Source of the DNA: a virus
DNA: 35,422 nucleotides
Direction: 5' to 3' (one strand)
IMG/VR virus record: IMGVR_UViG_3300037674_001117
Span: 1 to 35,422 of that record
Every line of letters begins with the position of its first letter. The first letter of the stretch is position 1. Below the pieces are notes generated by a model. It was not told the DNA's origin, ran no database searches, and was given only the letters and a program-made list of their open reading frames with translations. Made by a program: the position numbers and the translations under genes. Shown piece after piece: positions 24,360-33,653 of the stretch.

Positions 24360-25564
24360 ATTTTTTTCCATGTCCAAATTGGTTCAGCAAATAATCCTTC
24401 TTTTACTGGTAAGATATATTCTGGTTTTCTATTAGTTTCTTCTGTTACCTTAGCAGTTCCAGCTCCTATTGAATTAGGTCTTTTTGCCATCTCATAACCA
24501 ACACAACCTTTATATTCACTATCTTTAAATGTATCTAAAAAATCATTCATAGGATCACAAATGGATAACCATCCTTTTGTTTTCTTACCTTTACTCGATG
24601 CATTTACATCACTTATATTCACTAATAAATATCCACCAGTTTTAATACTACTCCATAAATTTTTCAATGTCTTCTGTAAGAAATCGGTATTCCAATCTTC
24701 AATAGACTTATATCTAACCCAACTTTGTGTATCATCATAACTGTATCTCTCCACATTAAAATATGGTGGTGAAGTAAATACTAAATCAAAATAATCTTCA
24801 TATTGAGAAAAATCAAACTCCTCTGCTGGAGAACAATGAAATTCTGATTTCCTCTCGTGTTCGAAAAATCCCAAGTGTTTCTCATAAAACTCTGATTGTT
24901 CGTTGTAAATAGGATGATTTTCTTTTCTTGGGTCTATTCCCACATAATGTTTCCCATAATCACTCGCGTAAAATCCTGCCAACCTATCACCCCAACCCAT
25001 AGAAAAATCAAGTATATTCTCTGCCTTAAACATATCATAAATTGATTTTGCTACATTTGGTTTGAATTGAGAACATATATACTTACGAAGTCCAATACAA
25101 GACCTTAATGTTCCCCTATCTACCTTCTCAACCTCAAGTGTAAATAATGAACCTAACAAAGTATACATAAACTTTGGATTCCCCCAAGTCCTAACTGGAC
25201 CTGGAGAAATAGTTCCATCTACTGACCACCTATTATACTGTTGGAAATAATTACTAGCGTCATTTCCTCTATTTATCCTTCGTATAATTTTCTTAGTTAA
25301 TGGCCATTTATATTCTGACCTTGCATACCATTGAGATTCTTTTAAATAATCGGGCCATTGAATACCCTTTAACTTCATAAAATCTTTATATGCATCTTTT
25401 ATGGTCAACTCTTGAGTAGGTAATTCATATTCTTTCAAAATCTCTACGAGAGTTTCCTGAATATCTGGTCTATCAAAAGTTTCTTTTATGTACGCCCATT
25501 CCTTTTTATCTATTTTAAGGTAAGGCTCCATATTTTTAAACTTATCAAAGTAATCTAAATACAT
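24356..25564 (-). CDS. DNA methyltransferase, SPPY-type (N4-cytosine or N6-adenine)
   Basis: A 402-residue amino-methyltransferase. The AdoMet loop ILDFSMGWGDRLAG (187-200) precedes the catalytic VFTSPPYFN, and GIDPRKENH lies between as motif II. S-P-P-Y is common in N4-cytosine enzymes, but N6-adenine members also occur. The N-terminal 150 residues are unusual, with many aromatic residues and a conserved-looking RTWGNPKFMYTLLG; they may read the target or do something else. No endonuclease partner is seen, so it is an orphan, perhaps protecting phage DNA from host restriction. It lies between the clamp and the loader, where T4 has none. Confidence 0.82.
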   Translation of the reverse strand: MYLDYFDKFKNMEPYLKIDKKEWAYIKETFDRPDIQETLVEILKEYELPTQELTIKDAYKDFMKLKGIQWPDYLKESQWYARSEYKWPLTKKIIRRINRGNDASNYFQQYNRWSVDGTISPGPVRTWGNPKFMYTLLGSLFTLEVEKVDRGTLRSCIGLRKYICSQFKPNVAKSIYDMFKAENILDFSMGWGDRLAGFYASDYGKHYVGIDPRKENHPIYNEQSEFYEKHLGFFEHERKSEFHCSPAEEFDFSQYEDYFDLVFTSPPYFNVERYSYDDTQSWVRYKSIEDWNTDFLQKTLKNLWSSIKTGGYLLVNISDVNASSKGKKTKGWLSICDPMNDFLDTFKDSEYKGCVGYEMAKRPNSIGAGTAKVTEETNRKPEYILPVKEGLFAEPIWTWKKI

Positions 25565-25578
25565 TGATAACTATTTAA

Positions 25579-26304
25579 TTAATCTACACTTTGACTAGCA
25601 ACTAAATTATAAATTGCCTCATAATTATCTACTTTAAACGAGGCTCTTGCCAAACCTTTACTCGAAATTTCCATACTCGCACTTTCACATTCTTTATTAG
25701 CCTGTAAAACTTTTGAGAATAGTTCCGCGTTAAATGATAATGGCCCTACATCACTAAAAGTATCAACCGTTACTGGTAAATTAACCCTATTAGTGTTAAT
25801 AGCAGAATAATTAATAACAAATTTACAAGTATCCGTATTTTCATCTGTTAAAACTGTAAACGTTTCAGATTCTGCTAAAGCATTTTTACCAGAAATAAAT
25901 TTCGCAATAAATAAACTATCTATTTTCAACGACAATTCAAACTCTGGAACACTTTTCATTTGAGGAACATCAGGAATGACCGATAAATCACTCAACATAT
26001 AATTTACAGATGCATATGAATCTTCAAATTTAACAGAAACCACTTTATCTTGTGATTTAACTACTGTTAAATTAATATCATCATTTAAAACACCTAATAA
26101 ACTAGCAAGTTGTTTTGTATCATAAATTCCCAACTGAACATCTTCGAATTGAAAAGTATCTAAAGTAACCTTTCCAAGTAAAGACTTATCCAAAGTAATA
26201 AATTCAGTAGTTAAAACTTCATCATTTACATTCCAAACAACCGAATTCACACTATCTCCAAGCGAATATTTACTTATAAACCTATCTAAATAAGCTTTAT
26301 TCAT
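25579..26304 (-). CDS. 45: Sliding clamp, T4 gp45-like
   Basis: A 241-residue protein, close to the 228 of T4 gp45. Two similar halves can be seen: LDKSLLGKVTLDTFQFEDVQLGIYDTKQLASLLG in the first and DTFSDVGPLSFNAELFSKVLQ in the second show the clamp-type strand-helix. LSDLSVIPDVPQMKSVPEFELSL is the inter-domain region. It forms the trimeric ring that ties polymerase to DNA and, in T4, also activates late transcription. AGGAG precedes the ATG by 7 bases (TATAGGAGATACAAAATG). It lies downstream of the polymerase with a 72-base gap. Confidence 0.85.
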   Translation of the reverse strand: MNKAYLDRFISKYSLGDSVNSVVWNVNDEVLTTEFITLDKSLLGKVTLDTFQFEDVQLGIYDTKQLASLLGVLNDDINLTVVKSQDKVVSVKFEDSYASVNYMLSDLSVIPDVPQMKSVPEFELSLKIDSLFIAKFISGKNALAESETFTVLTDENTDTCKFVINYSAINTNRVNLPVTVDTFSDVGPLSFNAELFSKVLQANKECESASMEISSKGLARASFKVDNYEAIYNLVASQSVD

Positions 26305-26337
26305 TTTGTATCTCCTATATTACATTTATTAATTGTT

Positions 26338-26359
26338 GATATATACATATATATATATC
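26338..26359. promoter_or_regulatory. AT-rich palindromic element before the sliding clamp
   Basis: A 22-base stretch with 8-base arms (GATATATA/TATATATC) in the 72-base gap between polymerase and clamp. Seventeen of its bases match the element at 15938-15954 at 16 positions. It might be a promoter or operator; simple TA-rich sequence by chance cannot be excluded. Confidence 0.3.
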
Positions 26360-26376
26360 TATTTTATCTTCCAAAA

Positions 26377-28941
26377 TCAAAAAAATCTTTCTAAAGTATA
26401 TCTCTCATCTACGGGTAATCCATATCCCATTGCGTCATAAAACATCTTAATCTTCTTTTTAAGTGCTTGATTATATAACTTATCAACATCTATATATTTT
26501 TTAATATAATCTAAAACTTCTGGTGGATCTTCATCCCCTTTATATGCTAAAACTGATAAACTAAGAGGATTTTGTTTTAAATAAACCCACTTAATTTTTT
26601 CTCCACCCACTATTTTAGAATATCTTTTCTTATCATAATAATCTATCATATCATTATATGCTAAAGATGCCTTTACATGAACTGGTGTGGCCTTAGCATA
26701 ATATGTTGATATTAATTTACCACCTACTGTAGTATCTCTATGTTGAAAATTTCTCTCATCTACATTTTTAATAAATTTACCTAATCGTTTAACTCCAGTA
26801 GGTGAGGCTATATCATCATAACTCATCGCCTTCATACCCTTTTTAAACTTAAAAATTCGTTTATCAATTTGTTCTTTGGGTACATTTGCCAACAAATCTT
26901 CCAATACCTCTGATAATAAAGTCTTCATTCCTTTAGCAAAAGAACTTCTAACTGTATCCAATCCTTTAACGTGAGTTTTATTAACCTTTCTACCTTCCTC
27001 GTTAATAATTTTCATTCCATATCGTTTCTTGGTAATGAATAATGAACTCTTTGCAATAACCTCTTGTTTAATTTCAAAATAATGTTTATCTAAATTTAAA
27101 AATTTCTGAGCAAATAAATCATAACTCTGATTCAAATAAGCCTGAATCTCATCCGCAATATTAATAATATGTTGAGTCATCGTTGCTTCAGCACTAGTAT
27201 CAATTCCTTTATGTCTTGCTTTAACCAACGGTGTGGCTGATGCGAAAATACTATCTGTATCTATGTAAATCACATAATCTTCATCCGTTCCAAGTTCCTT
27301 ATTATAATAATGATTTGTAATCTTCTTACTAAACTTAATAAGTTCTTGTCCTGTAAGAGTTGTTGCCTCGGCGTTATCAATATCATAAAACCTAAAAACA
27401 GGTAATCCCAATACACCATACAATGAATTCAATAATATCTTCTGTAAGTATTGTCGTCTATTAAAATATTGAAACTTTTTCTCATTCCCATCTTCGTTAA
27501 ATTGTTTTGCTAATTTTCTAAATTGAACTCTATCGTCAAACCACTTACCAAGAATTGCGGGAATTAGTCCTACCTTATCCATCCTATACAATATCCCATT
27601 AGAACTAATTGACACATCAGTTTTATCAAAATACTCTTGTATTTCCTTTTCTGTCAATTTTCCTTTTTCTTTATCTCCTACCATTATTGTATATGTTTTT
27701 TTATTATCTTTTTTAATAAATTCTTTGGAATCCCAACCAACAACTTTACCAATTTTAGTATCTGGAGATATATTCAATGAACGAATAACACTTGGATACA
27801 TAGATGTAATATCTAAATCATAAACCCACTCGTGTCTACCTTGTATTGGGTCTTGAACATACGCCCCAGCAAACTTATCTTCTCTCGCCCGTTTGTTCAT
27901 CAAAGCTCTAGCGTTTTTGTTTTTATTTGGTACAACCACATCTATTTTCTTACAATAAACTAAAATTGCTCCTTCTAAATAACGAGAACTTGCGTAAATA
28001 TCTTCATATGATACATGACCAATATGACATATACCTCGTGATATTTCAATATAATCTAATTTCTTATCTAACTCTACAACTATATGAACATCATTTAAGT
28101 TATATGCTACAAACCGTTTTCTATCATTCTCATATAACTCATTTAAAGTTCCCTCATAAGAAACCTTTTTAACTCCTATCTCATCTTCACCTACTGAATC
28201 TAATCTATATGAAGGTTTTAAACTTGGTGTAAATTTTTTATATAATGCTAAATAATCTAAACTACTAACTCCCGCTATTTCAAATCTCTGTCTATAATCT
28301 GAATATTTAACAACTCCTATTGGTGATAATAATCCTGCAAACTCTTGACCTAATAATTGAAGTACTCTATTATACAAATATGGTATATCAAAATTATCTG
28401 TATTCCATCCTGTAATAATTGTAGGTCTTATCTCACAATATTTACCCAAAAAAGCATTTAACATTTCAATTTCTGATAGAAATCCAATTATAGTATTATT
28501 TCCATTTTTTAATACACGGTCATTTGATTCAATTTCTAGTTTATTCTCTGGATCTAAAACATAACAATAATATTCGTCTGTAACACTATCCCATAACGCA
28601 ATAGAAGTTATTTTATTCTCTGCCTTTGATGGTGATGGAAATCCTTGTGTAACCTCTACCTCGATATCAAAAATCATAGTTCTATGACCTGCCGATGGTT
28701 CATCTGAATCTGTATATTGGTCTACTAAAGTTCTTGTAGTTGCTATTACATCAGATTCATATAAATTTTCATCATCTTTATCATATCTAAAAACCTTTTT
28801 TAAACGAGTTCCATCAAGGGCAGTAAATTTACCATTCTTATCTTGTAAATAAGCATACCTTTTATATGGTGTTTTTCTATAACCTAATTTATCATCCCAT
28901 ATATGAATCATCCGACCATCAAAATAGATATTTTGATACAT
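26377..28941 (-). CDS. 43: DNA polymerase, family B, T4 gp43-like
   Basis: The replicative polymerase, 854 residues (T4 gp43 has 898). Proofreading exonuclease: Exo I FDIEVE (D92, E94), Exo II TGWNTDNFD (N180, D185), Exo III YNLND (Y280, D284). Polymerase: motif A DLDITSMYPS (375-384), motif B K501 to NSLYG (505-509), motif C YIDTDS (D561, D563), and the KKRYG motif in the thumb-adjacent region. It would work with the clamp, loader and helicase found in this window. No intron or intein was seen. A sigma70-like promoter stands between it and the glutamine synthetase gene. Confidence 0.97.
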   Translation of the reverse strand: MYQNIYFDGRMIHIWDDKLGYRKTPYKRYAYLQDKNGKFTALDGTRLKKVFRYDKDDENLYESDVIATTRTLVDQYTDSDEPSAGHRTMIFDIEVEVTQGFPSPSKAENKITSIALWDSVTDEYYCYVLDPENKLEIESNDRVLKNGNNTIIGFLSEIEMLNAFLGKYCEIRPTIITGWNTDNFDIPYLYNRVLQLLGQEFAGLLSPIGVVKYSDYRQRFEIAGVSSLDYLALYKKFTPSLKPSYRLDSVGEDEIGVKKVSYEGTLNELYENDRKRFVAYNLNDVHIVVELDKKLDYIEISRGICHIGHVSYEDIYASSRYLEGAILVYCKKIDVVVPNKNKNARALMNKRAREDKFAGAYVQDPIQGRHEWVYDLDITSMYPSVIRSLNISPDTKIGKVVGWDSKEFIKKDNKKTYTIMVGDKEKGKLTEKEIQEYFDKTDVSISSNGILYRMDKVGLIPAILGKWFDDRVQFRKLAKQFNEDGNEKKFQYFNRRQYLQKILLNSLYGVLGLPVFRFYDIDNAEATTLTGQELIKFSKKITNHYYNKELGTDEDYVIYIDTDSIFASATPLVKARHKGIDTSAEATMTQHIINIADEIQAYLNQSYDLFAQKFLNLDKHYFEIKQEVIAKSSLFITKKRYGMKIINEEGRKVNKTHVKGLDTVRSSFAKGMKTLLSEVLEDLLANVPKEQIDKRIFKFKKGMKAMSYDDIASPTGVKRLGKFIKNVDERNFQHRDTTVGGKLISTYYAKATPVHVKASLAYNDMIDYYDKKRYSKIVGGEKIKWVYLKQNPLSLSVLAYKGDEDPPEVLDYIKKYIDVDKLYNQALKKKIKMFYDAMGYGLPVDERYTLERFF

Positions 28942-28973
28942 TTATATTATAACTTTCCAATTTAACATATGTG

Positions 28974-29003
28974 AATATACGAATAAAAGACTATACAAGT
29001 CAA
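28974..29003 (-). promoter_or_regulatory. Candidate sigma70-type promoter before DNA polymerase
   Basis: On the minus strand TTGACT (29003-28998) and TATATT (28979-28974) are 18 bases apart, close to the bacterial consensus TTGACA/TATAAT. The start of transcription would lie about 26 bases before the polymerase ATG. The -35 box begins inside the last codons of the glutamine synthetase gene. Such matches arise by chance in AT-rich DNA, but this one sits in a true gap. Confidence 0.45.
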
Positions 29004-29006
29004 GCG

Positions 29007-29999
29007 TTATTTGCAAATAGTTTCCACTAATTTTTGTGATACTATATAAGGATCACAGTTTGATGAAGGTCGCCTGTCTTCTAAATAACCACATTCATCT
29101 TTTTCTACTTGCCAAGGAATACGAATTGATGCTCCTCTGTCTGAAACTCCCCATCTGAAAGTATCGATATCACAAGTTTCGTGTTCTCCTGTAAGTCGTT
29201 GGTCATTATCTTGACCATAAACTTCAATATGTTCTTGATGTTTATCTTCTAATTTATGACAGGCCTCGTGTATAATATGTATTCCACCATAGTCCCTCAT
29301 ATCTTTAGTAGAGAAATTAGTATGACAACCTGCCCCATTCCAATCTCCCGCTACTGGTTTTGGGTGTAATGAAACTGATACACCGTATTGTTCACAAATT
29401 CTTTCCATTAACCAACGAGCTACCCATAAATCATCACTCATTTTAATTGAACCACCTGCACCAATCTGATATTCCCATTGACCTAACATCACTTCTGCAT
29501 TTGTTCCACAAATCTCAATACCTGCTTCTATACAAGCATCAGTATGTTCGTTCATAATATTTTCACCAATGTTTCTACCACAATAGTAATCTCCTTGAGG
29601 TGCTGGTTCTCCATCTTTTGGCCAACCTAATGGTCTATTATCTTGAAATAAAGTATATTCTTGTTCAAACCCTACCCACTCATCAATATCACTTTGTACA
29701 TCGTCTAATGTTTCTTCCAACATTCTTCTTGTATTTGTTTTGTGTGGTGTATCATTTACATTCCATACCTCACATAATACTATTGAACCTTCTTCTTCAA
29801 ATGGATTCGGATAAACTCTTACTGGTTGTAATACACAATCAGAATTATTACCTTCTGCCTGTTGTGTTGAACTGCCATCAAATCCCCATATTGGTGCCTC
29901 GCCACCCTTTCGTCCAAAATATTTGACTATCTTTGTTTTATTTCTAATTTGAGTTGGATTACATCCATCCAACCATAAGTATTCTAATTTATGACTCAT
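29007..29999 (-). CDS. Glutamine synthetase, type II (eukaryote-like)
   Basis: A 330-residue GSII enzyme, slightly shorter than the usual 340-370. DGSSTQQAEG (41-50) and DCVLQPV (54-60) are the beta-grasp signature; FEQEYTLF (111-118; E112, E114) binds metal; GAGCHTNFST (222-231), RLTGEHET (268-275), WGVSDRGASIRIP (283-295) and LEDRRPSSN (306-314) complete the ATP, glutamate and ammonia site. All key residues appear intact, so it should make glutamine from glutamate, ammonia and ATP. The type is that of plants, fungi, rhizobial GlnII and Streptomyces, not the GlnA dodecamer. It overlaps the RNR gene by 11 bases and precedes the polymerase, so it is part of the replication operon. Confidence 0.94.
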   Translation of the reverse strand: MSHKLEYLWLDGCNPTQIRNKTKIVKYFGRKGGEAPIWGFDGSSTQQAEGNNSDCVLQPVRVYPNPFEEEGSIVLCEVWNVNDTPHKTNTRRMLEETLDDVQSDIDEWVGFEQEYTLFQDNRPLGWPKDGEPAPQGDYYCGRNIGENIMNEHTDACIEAGIEICGTNAEVMLGQWEYQIGAGGSIKMSDDLWVARWLMERICEQYGVSVSLHPKPVAGDWNGAGCHTNFSTKDMRDYGGIHIIHEACHKLEDKHQEHIEVYGQDNDQRLTGEHETCDIDTFRWGVSDRGASIRIPWQVEKDECGYLEDRRPSSNCDPYIVSQKLVETICK

Positions 30000-31986
30000 G
30001 AATTACTTCTCCTGGAATTTCACAATTATCATTATTACAGAATTTATCTATTTCTGCTTCTTCACCTTCAATACCTACGAAACTCAACTTACCTAATTTT
30101 TTTAATTTTTTATTATAAGTTTTCTCATCTATTGCTTCATAAGGCATTTGTTTGTAAGCACCTAACTCATGTCTTGGTAAAAGTGATATACCTTTTAATC
30201 TATATTGGAAATAATTTAAAACGTGTGGTAGTTCATCTGCTTCGGTTTCAGGGTCAAATGTTGCTGTACAACTAACTTGGTTATCTGCCCAATGTCGTTG
30301 TAAGAACGCGGCTAAACTAAACTGTTCCCAGATTGATAATTCAGCCGCAGTTCTAATCCCCTCACCTACATCTACTGGAACTTCTATCACTACCGTACTG
30401 TCTTCTGAACCAAAAGCTGGTTCTACCGTATAACCTGCCCGTTTCAACGGGTCTAATAATTCTGAATGTTTAGATGCTCTAATTCTACGAATATAAAATC
30501 TTGATTCTGGATAATGCATTCCTGGTGTTGCTCCTACTAAGAGTGAAACTGTACCACTTGGTTTTACACTCGTGGTCTTAATTGATTTTGGAACTGCAAA
30601 CCAATCAGAATACATACAATCCCATTCTTGAATTGTATCATAACCTTCTTCTAACCATTTTCTTAATTCTTCCATTCCGTGTTTAGTAATAAATTGTGCA
30701 ACACCACTAACACTACAACCAATTCTTCGGTTTCTTAACATAACTCTATTAGTATCACTCCAATGAGTTTTACCAAGTGTTACTGTTTTGGCATACAAAT
30801 ACGCATATTTAAGTGTCCTTTGATAGTCCTCTAATGAATCGTGATTGGATGGAAACGTTTCTACCAAGCAGCACAATTCGTAACTTTCCAATGATTGCTC
30901 TAAACAAGGATTACCACCTGCAACTCGGTGGTCTTTGTTATCGCCCCCATTTTGCATGCGAGAAAATTTTCTCATATTCTGTAACCATGCGAATCCAGGT
31001 TCACCATTATCATTAATTCTCTTACACACCTCAGTATAATCCATACCAAGTTCTGCAAATATACTATTATTGGAAGTCCAACCATATTGATCTCTGTGAG
31101 GATTTACTTCATAGTTTTTTAAATCCAAATACTCGTCATCATACGGGTCTCCGAACACAATCTCCGCTGTCCGTCTTACGTTCCCTGCTACGACACATTT
31201 ACCAATAAGGTTCATTATATCCACAATTGTAGTAACTGAAATTGGACTACTTATATTTTTATCCAATACTTTTCTAATATCTTCGTGAACTTCTTTTAGT
31301 GGTTCGTGACCACTTGATACTCCACCAAAACCTTTTATTGGTTCTCCCTCACCTCTAATTTTTGAGTAATCTAAAGTAACTGGGGCCGTTCCATGAAAAT
31401 ATGACTCTAACAACAATCTCAAACTTTCTACCCATCCTTCTCGTGTATCTGGAATCTCATAAACTTCTTCTTGTCTGTCGTTGTTAGGGCCTTTTATAAG
31501 TACATGGCCGGCCCCCTTTGTATCAAAACCAACTCCAACACCTAACATTGATGCATCCATTAAAAAACAAAATGGTTTCGAGTAATCGTCTTTTATTGTA
31601 GAAGTAGAAACAAAAGCACAATTATTTAATGCTGCATATAACTTCTTTTCTTCGGTGATTGGAGTTCCCATCGCCCACAAACCACGCCCTGGTGGTAAGA
31701 ATTTCATATTAAATATTCTATCATACATCTCTTGAGCTGATGCCTGAGCTTGCCAAGCGTTCCATCCAAGTTGATGTTGATCAATCCAATTCTTTTGCAT
31801 GGAATAAGTACCTTCTACAACCCTTTTAACTGTTTCCCACCATCTTTCATTTTTTCCATCTTCTTTAATACGAGAATATGTTCTCATATAAACTAATTCA
31901 CCTAAACCGTTAAAACCAAAAGGTGGTCTTTTCCTCTTGTACTTATTTATAAAATTTTCCGATAACTTAAATTCCACGTGTAACAT
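29989..31986 (-). CDS. nrdJ: Ribonucleotide reductase, class II monomeric (B12-dependent)
   Basis: A 665-residue RTPR-type enzyme (739 in Lactobacillus). NNCAFVS (C123) and NPCLEQ (N359, C361, E363) with C372 eleven residues on reproduce the active site Asn-Cys-Glu and the reducing Cys pair. At the very end CNNDNC (C650, C655) is the C-x4-C relay. It uses adenosylcobalamin to make the thiyl radical and needs no oxygen or small subunit. The ATG at 31986 has AGAAGG only one base before it; a GTG three codons later has better spacing. Unlike T4 and most T4-like cyanophages, which use class I enzymes. The host must supply B12. Confidence 0.93.
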   Translation of the reverse strand: MLHVEFKLSENFINKYKRKRPPFGFNGLGELVYMRTYSRIKEDGKNERWWETVKRVVEGTYSMQKNWIDQHQLGWNAWQAQASAQEMYDRIFNMKFLPPGRGLWAMGTPITEEKKLYAALNNCAFVSTSTIKDDYSKPFCFLMDASMLGVGVGFDTKGAGHVLIKGPNNDRQEEVYEIPDTREGWVESLRLLLESYFHGTAPVTLDYSKIRGEGEPIKGFGGVSSGHEPLKEVHEDIRKVLDKNISSPISVTTIVDIMNLIGKCVVAGNVRRTAEIVFGDPYDDEYLDLKNYEVNPHRDQYGWTSNNSIFAELGMDYTEVCKRINDNGEPGFAWLQNMRKFSRMQNGGDNKDHRVAGGNPCLEQSLESYELCCLVETFPSNHDSLEDYQRTLKYAYLYAKTVTLGKTHWSDTNRVMLRNRRIGCSVSGVAQFITKHGMEELRKWLEEGYDTIQEWDCMYSDWFAVPKSIKTTSVKPSGTVSLLVGATPGMHYPESRFYIRRIRASKHSELLDPLKRAGYTVEPAFGSEDSTVVIEVPVDVGEGIRTAAELSIWEQFSLAAFLQRHWADNQVSCTATFDPETEADELPHVLNYFQYRLKGISLLPRHELGAYKQMPYEAIDEKTYNKKLKKLGKLSFVGIEGEEAEIDKFCNNDNCEIPGEVIHES

Positions 31987-31998
31987 CCCTTCTAAAAA

Positions 31999-32139
31999 CT
32001 ATTTATATTTATTTTCCCAATATTTCTTAATTTTTTTATTAAGAATTGTATCCCTATTCTTATAATAATACTTCCGTTGTCGTGCCCTACGAGCTTCGAT
32101 CTGCTCTTTTTTAGTAAAATATTTTCGAGGTCTAGCCAT
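31999..32139 (-). CDS. Small basic protein of 46 residues
   Basis: A short gene in the longest gap. It starts at ATG 32139 (MARPRKYFTK) and ends at TAG, 12 bases before the RNR start. Fifteen or more Lys/Arg residues and a Y-Y-Y-x-N-R-D stretch give a strongly basic helix, like small nucleic-acid-binding phage proteins; no family is recognised. AGGA lies about 7 bases before the ATG (TTTAGGATTGGGCATG). Confidence 0.6.
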   Translation of the reverse strand: MARPRKYFTKKEQIEARRARQRKYYYKNRDTILNKKIKKYWENKYK

Positions 32140-32248
32140 GCCCAATCCTAAATAAAAGTAGAGAGAAAATCTTTTTTATTTCCAATTTACTTTCCCAACC
32201 ATAAATAAATACTATATATATTCAGTTCTATCCCGAATATATTAAAGT
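32140..32248 (-). other. AT-rich leader between helicase and the small basic gene
   Basis: 109 bases without a gene. It holds a short inverted repeat at 32216-32242 (ATATATTC/GAATATAT, 11-base loop) just after the helicase stop, then a TA-rich stretch and GGGAAAG. No clear sigma70 promoter or intrinsic terminator was recognised. Confidence 0.5.
32216..32242. repeat. Inverted repeat after the helicase stop
   Basis: Two 8-base arms (ATATATTC and GAATATAT) around an 11-base loop. The stem is AT-only and lacks a T run, so it is at best a weak RNA hairpin or a protein-binding palindrome. Confidence 0.4.
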
Positions 32249-33652
32249 TTATCCAAAATCAGTTAAGTTTTTTTCAGAAGTTTTTTCTTCTCCAGCTTCT
32301 TCACTACTTTTATAATCTTTATATTTGTTTCTTAATGTTTGTTTCAAAAAATCTTCAGAATTTACCATCTTCTTTGTTGTTTCTTTCCCACTTAATGATG
32401 ATGGTCTATGTACATCAATCCTACCAATATTAGTATTCATAGTAGCAGGATAGGTAATTCCATCCACACCAAACCTATTTTTAATCACGTGGAATCTTGC
32501 CGTATTCCCTACCTTATCCTCAATCTTTCTACTAACACTAACTACAAAATCTGAAGTCATCACTTTACTATATGCTTCTGCAACTTTACTGGCATCAATC
32601 ACATCTTCGTCTAATGATGAACGATTTGCTTGAGAGGCAGTCCATATTGGTATATCCATCTCTCCAGCCAATCCTCGTAAGTCTTCATAAATGTTTCCTA
32701 ATTGGTGTCTTAACTCTTTACCACCACTAATATCTCTCATAATATCTGCATAATCTACTATAACTATATCTGGTCTAAACCCACTTAACTCTACTTGTTT
32801 TAAATGTGCATTTATTGTTTGTACCGATGCTGAACGAGTTGGGAAATATTTTATTAATAATTTTCCCTTTACTTTTTCTAATGCCTTCTTAACAGTTTCT
32901 TGTTGAAACTTAATTTCTCCTGTGGGTATTCCTGAAAATATAGTATCATATCTTAATCCAACATAAGATTGGTTTAATTCTAATGTGTAATGTATTGCGG
33001 TATTACCTCTTTTTATAGTCTCTGATACCAATCTCTGTAAACACCAAGTTTTACCAATACCAGCTGGTGCTACAATAACTCCTAACTCACCTTTTCCTAA
33101 ACCCCCATCCATCACTTCATCTATAATATCCCAACCTGTAGCAACAGTATCTCGTGTTGAATGTGTTAATCTTTCTTCCAATCCCTCTATATAATCATGT
33201 CCTAAATCTTTTGTAGTTCCTGCCTTCATTGCCGCATCAATTGTAGTTTTTATACCATCATAATCGTGACGTTCTAATAAATCTACAGATTGCATTATTG
33301 CAGTTTTTAATGTTTGATTTTTACAAAACTCTATGGACTTTTCTTCTACAAAATTTAAATCAGTTGCCTCTCTAAGTTGAAATACCTCTCTTAAATTATC
33401 CACTACTGATTTCTTTAAAACTTCTGAACTAAGTTCATCTATTTGTATTTTTATTGCTTCTAATGTTGGTTCTACTTTATACTTCTCATAATACTTCTTT
33501 ATACAATTTACCAACCATTTATCTGCATCGGAATCAAAATAATCTGGTTCCAATATATCATTAATTGTTTGCAAAAATCTACGATTGAATAATAATAATA
33601 CTATTATTTTCTTTTGAAATGAATGTCCGAAATGTGTTAATGTTTCTGCCAT
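32249..33652 (-). CDS. 41: Replicative DNA helicase, DnaB/T4 gp41-like
   Basis: A 467-residue RecA-fold helicase. The helical N-terminal domain is followed by ATGWDIIDEVMDGGLGKGEL and Walker A APAGIGKT (195-202), Walker B IVIVDYADIM, the SQANRSS sensor (TASQANRSS) and a basic segment with the arginine finger near KNRFGVDG. It would unwind DNA as a hexamer ahead of the polymerase. No primase gene is in view. Length matches gp41 (475). The C-terminal 40 residues are charged and likely flexible. One base separates it from the methyltransferase stop. Confidence 0.92.
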   Translation of the reverse strand: MAETLTHFGHSFQKKIIVLLLFNRRFLQTINDILEPDYFDSDADKWLVNCIKKYYEKYKVEPTLEAIKIQIDELSSEVLKKSVVDNLREVFQLREATDLNFVEEKSIEFCKNQTLKTAIMQSVDLLERHDYDGIKTTIDAAMKAGTTKDLGHDYIEGLEERLTHSTRDTVATGWDIIDEVMDGGLGKGELGVIVAPAGIGKTWCLQRLVSETIKRGNTAIHYTLELNQSYVGLRYDTIFSGIPTGEIKFQQETVKKALEKVKGKLLIKYFPTRSASVQTINAHLKQVELSGFRPDIVIVDYADIMRDISGGKELRHQLGNIYEDLRGLAGEMDIPIWTASQANRSSLDEDVIDASKVAEAYSKVMTSDFVVSVSRKIEDKVGNTARFHVIKNRFGVDGITYPATMNTNIGRIDVHRPSSLSGKETTKKMVNSEDFLKQTLRNKYKDYKSSEEAGEEKTSEKNLTDFG

Positions 33653-33653
33653 A

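Noticed and set aside
26338-26359. The AT-rich palindrome as an intrinsic terminator for DNA polymerase
   Set aside because: The stem is TA-only and no T run follows it on the transcribed strand.
29600-29926. A 108-codon plus-strand frame
   Set aside because: Opposite the glutamine synthetase, whose catalytic motifs fill this region.
32000-32007. TATAAATA on the minus strand, like a T4 late promoter
   Set aside because: It is at the stop of the small basic gene, too near the RNR start, and the same octamer occurs within genes such as RNR, as expected in AT-rich DNA.
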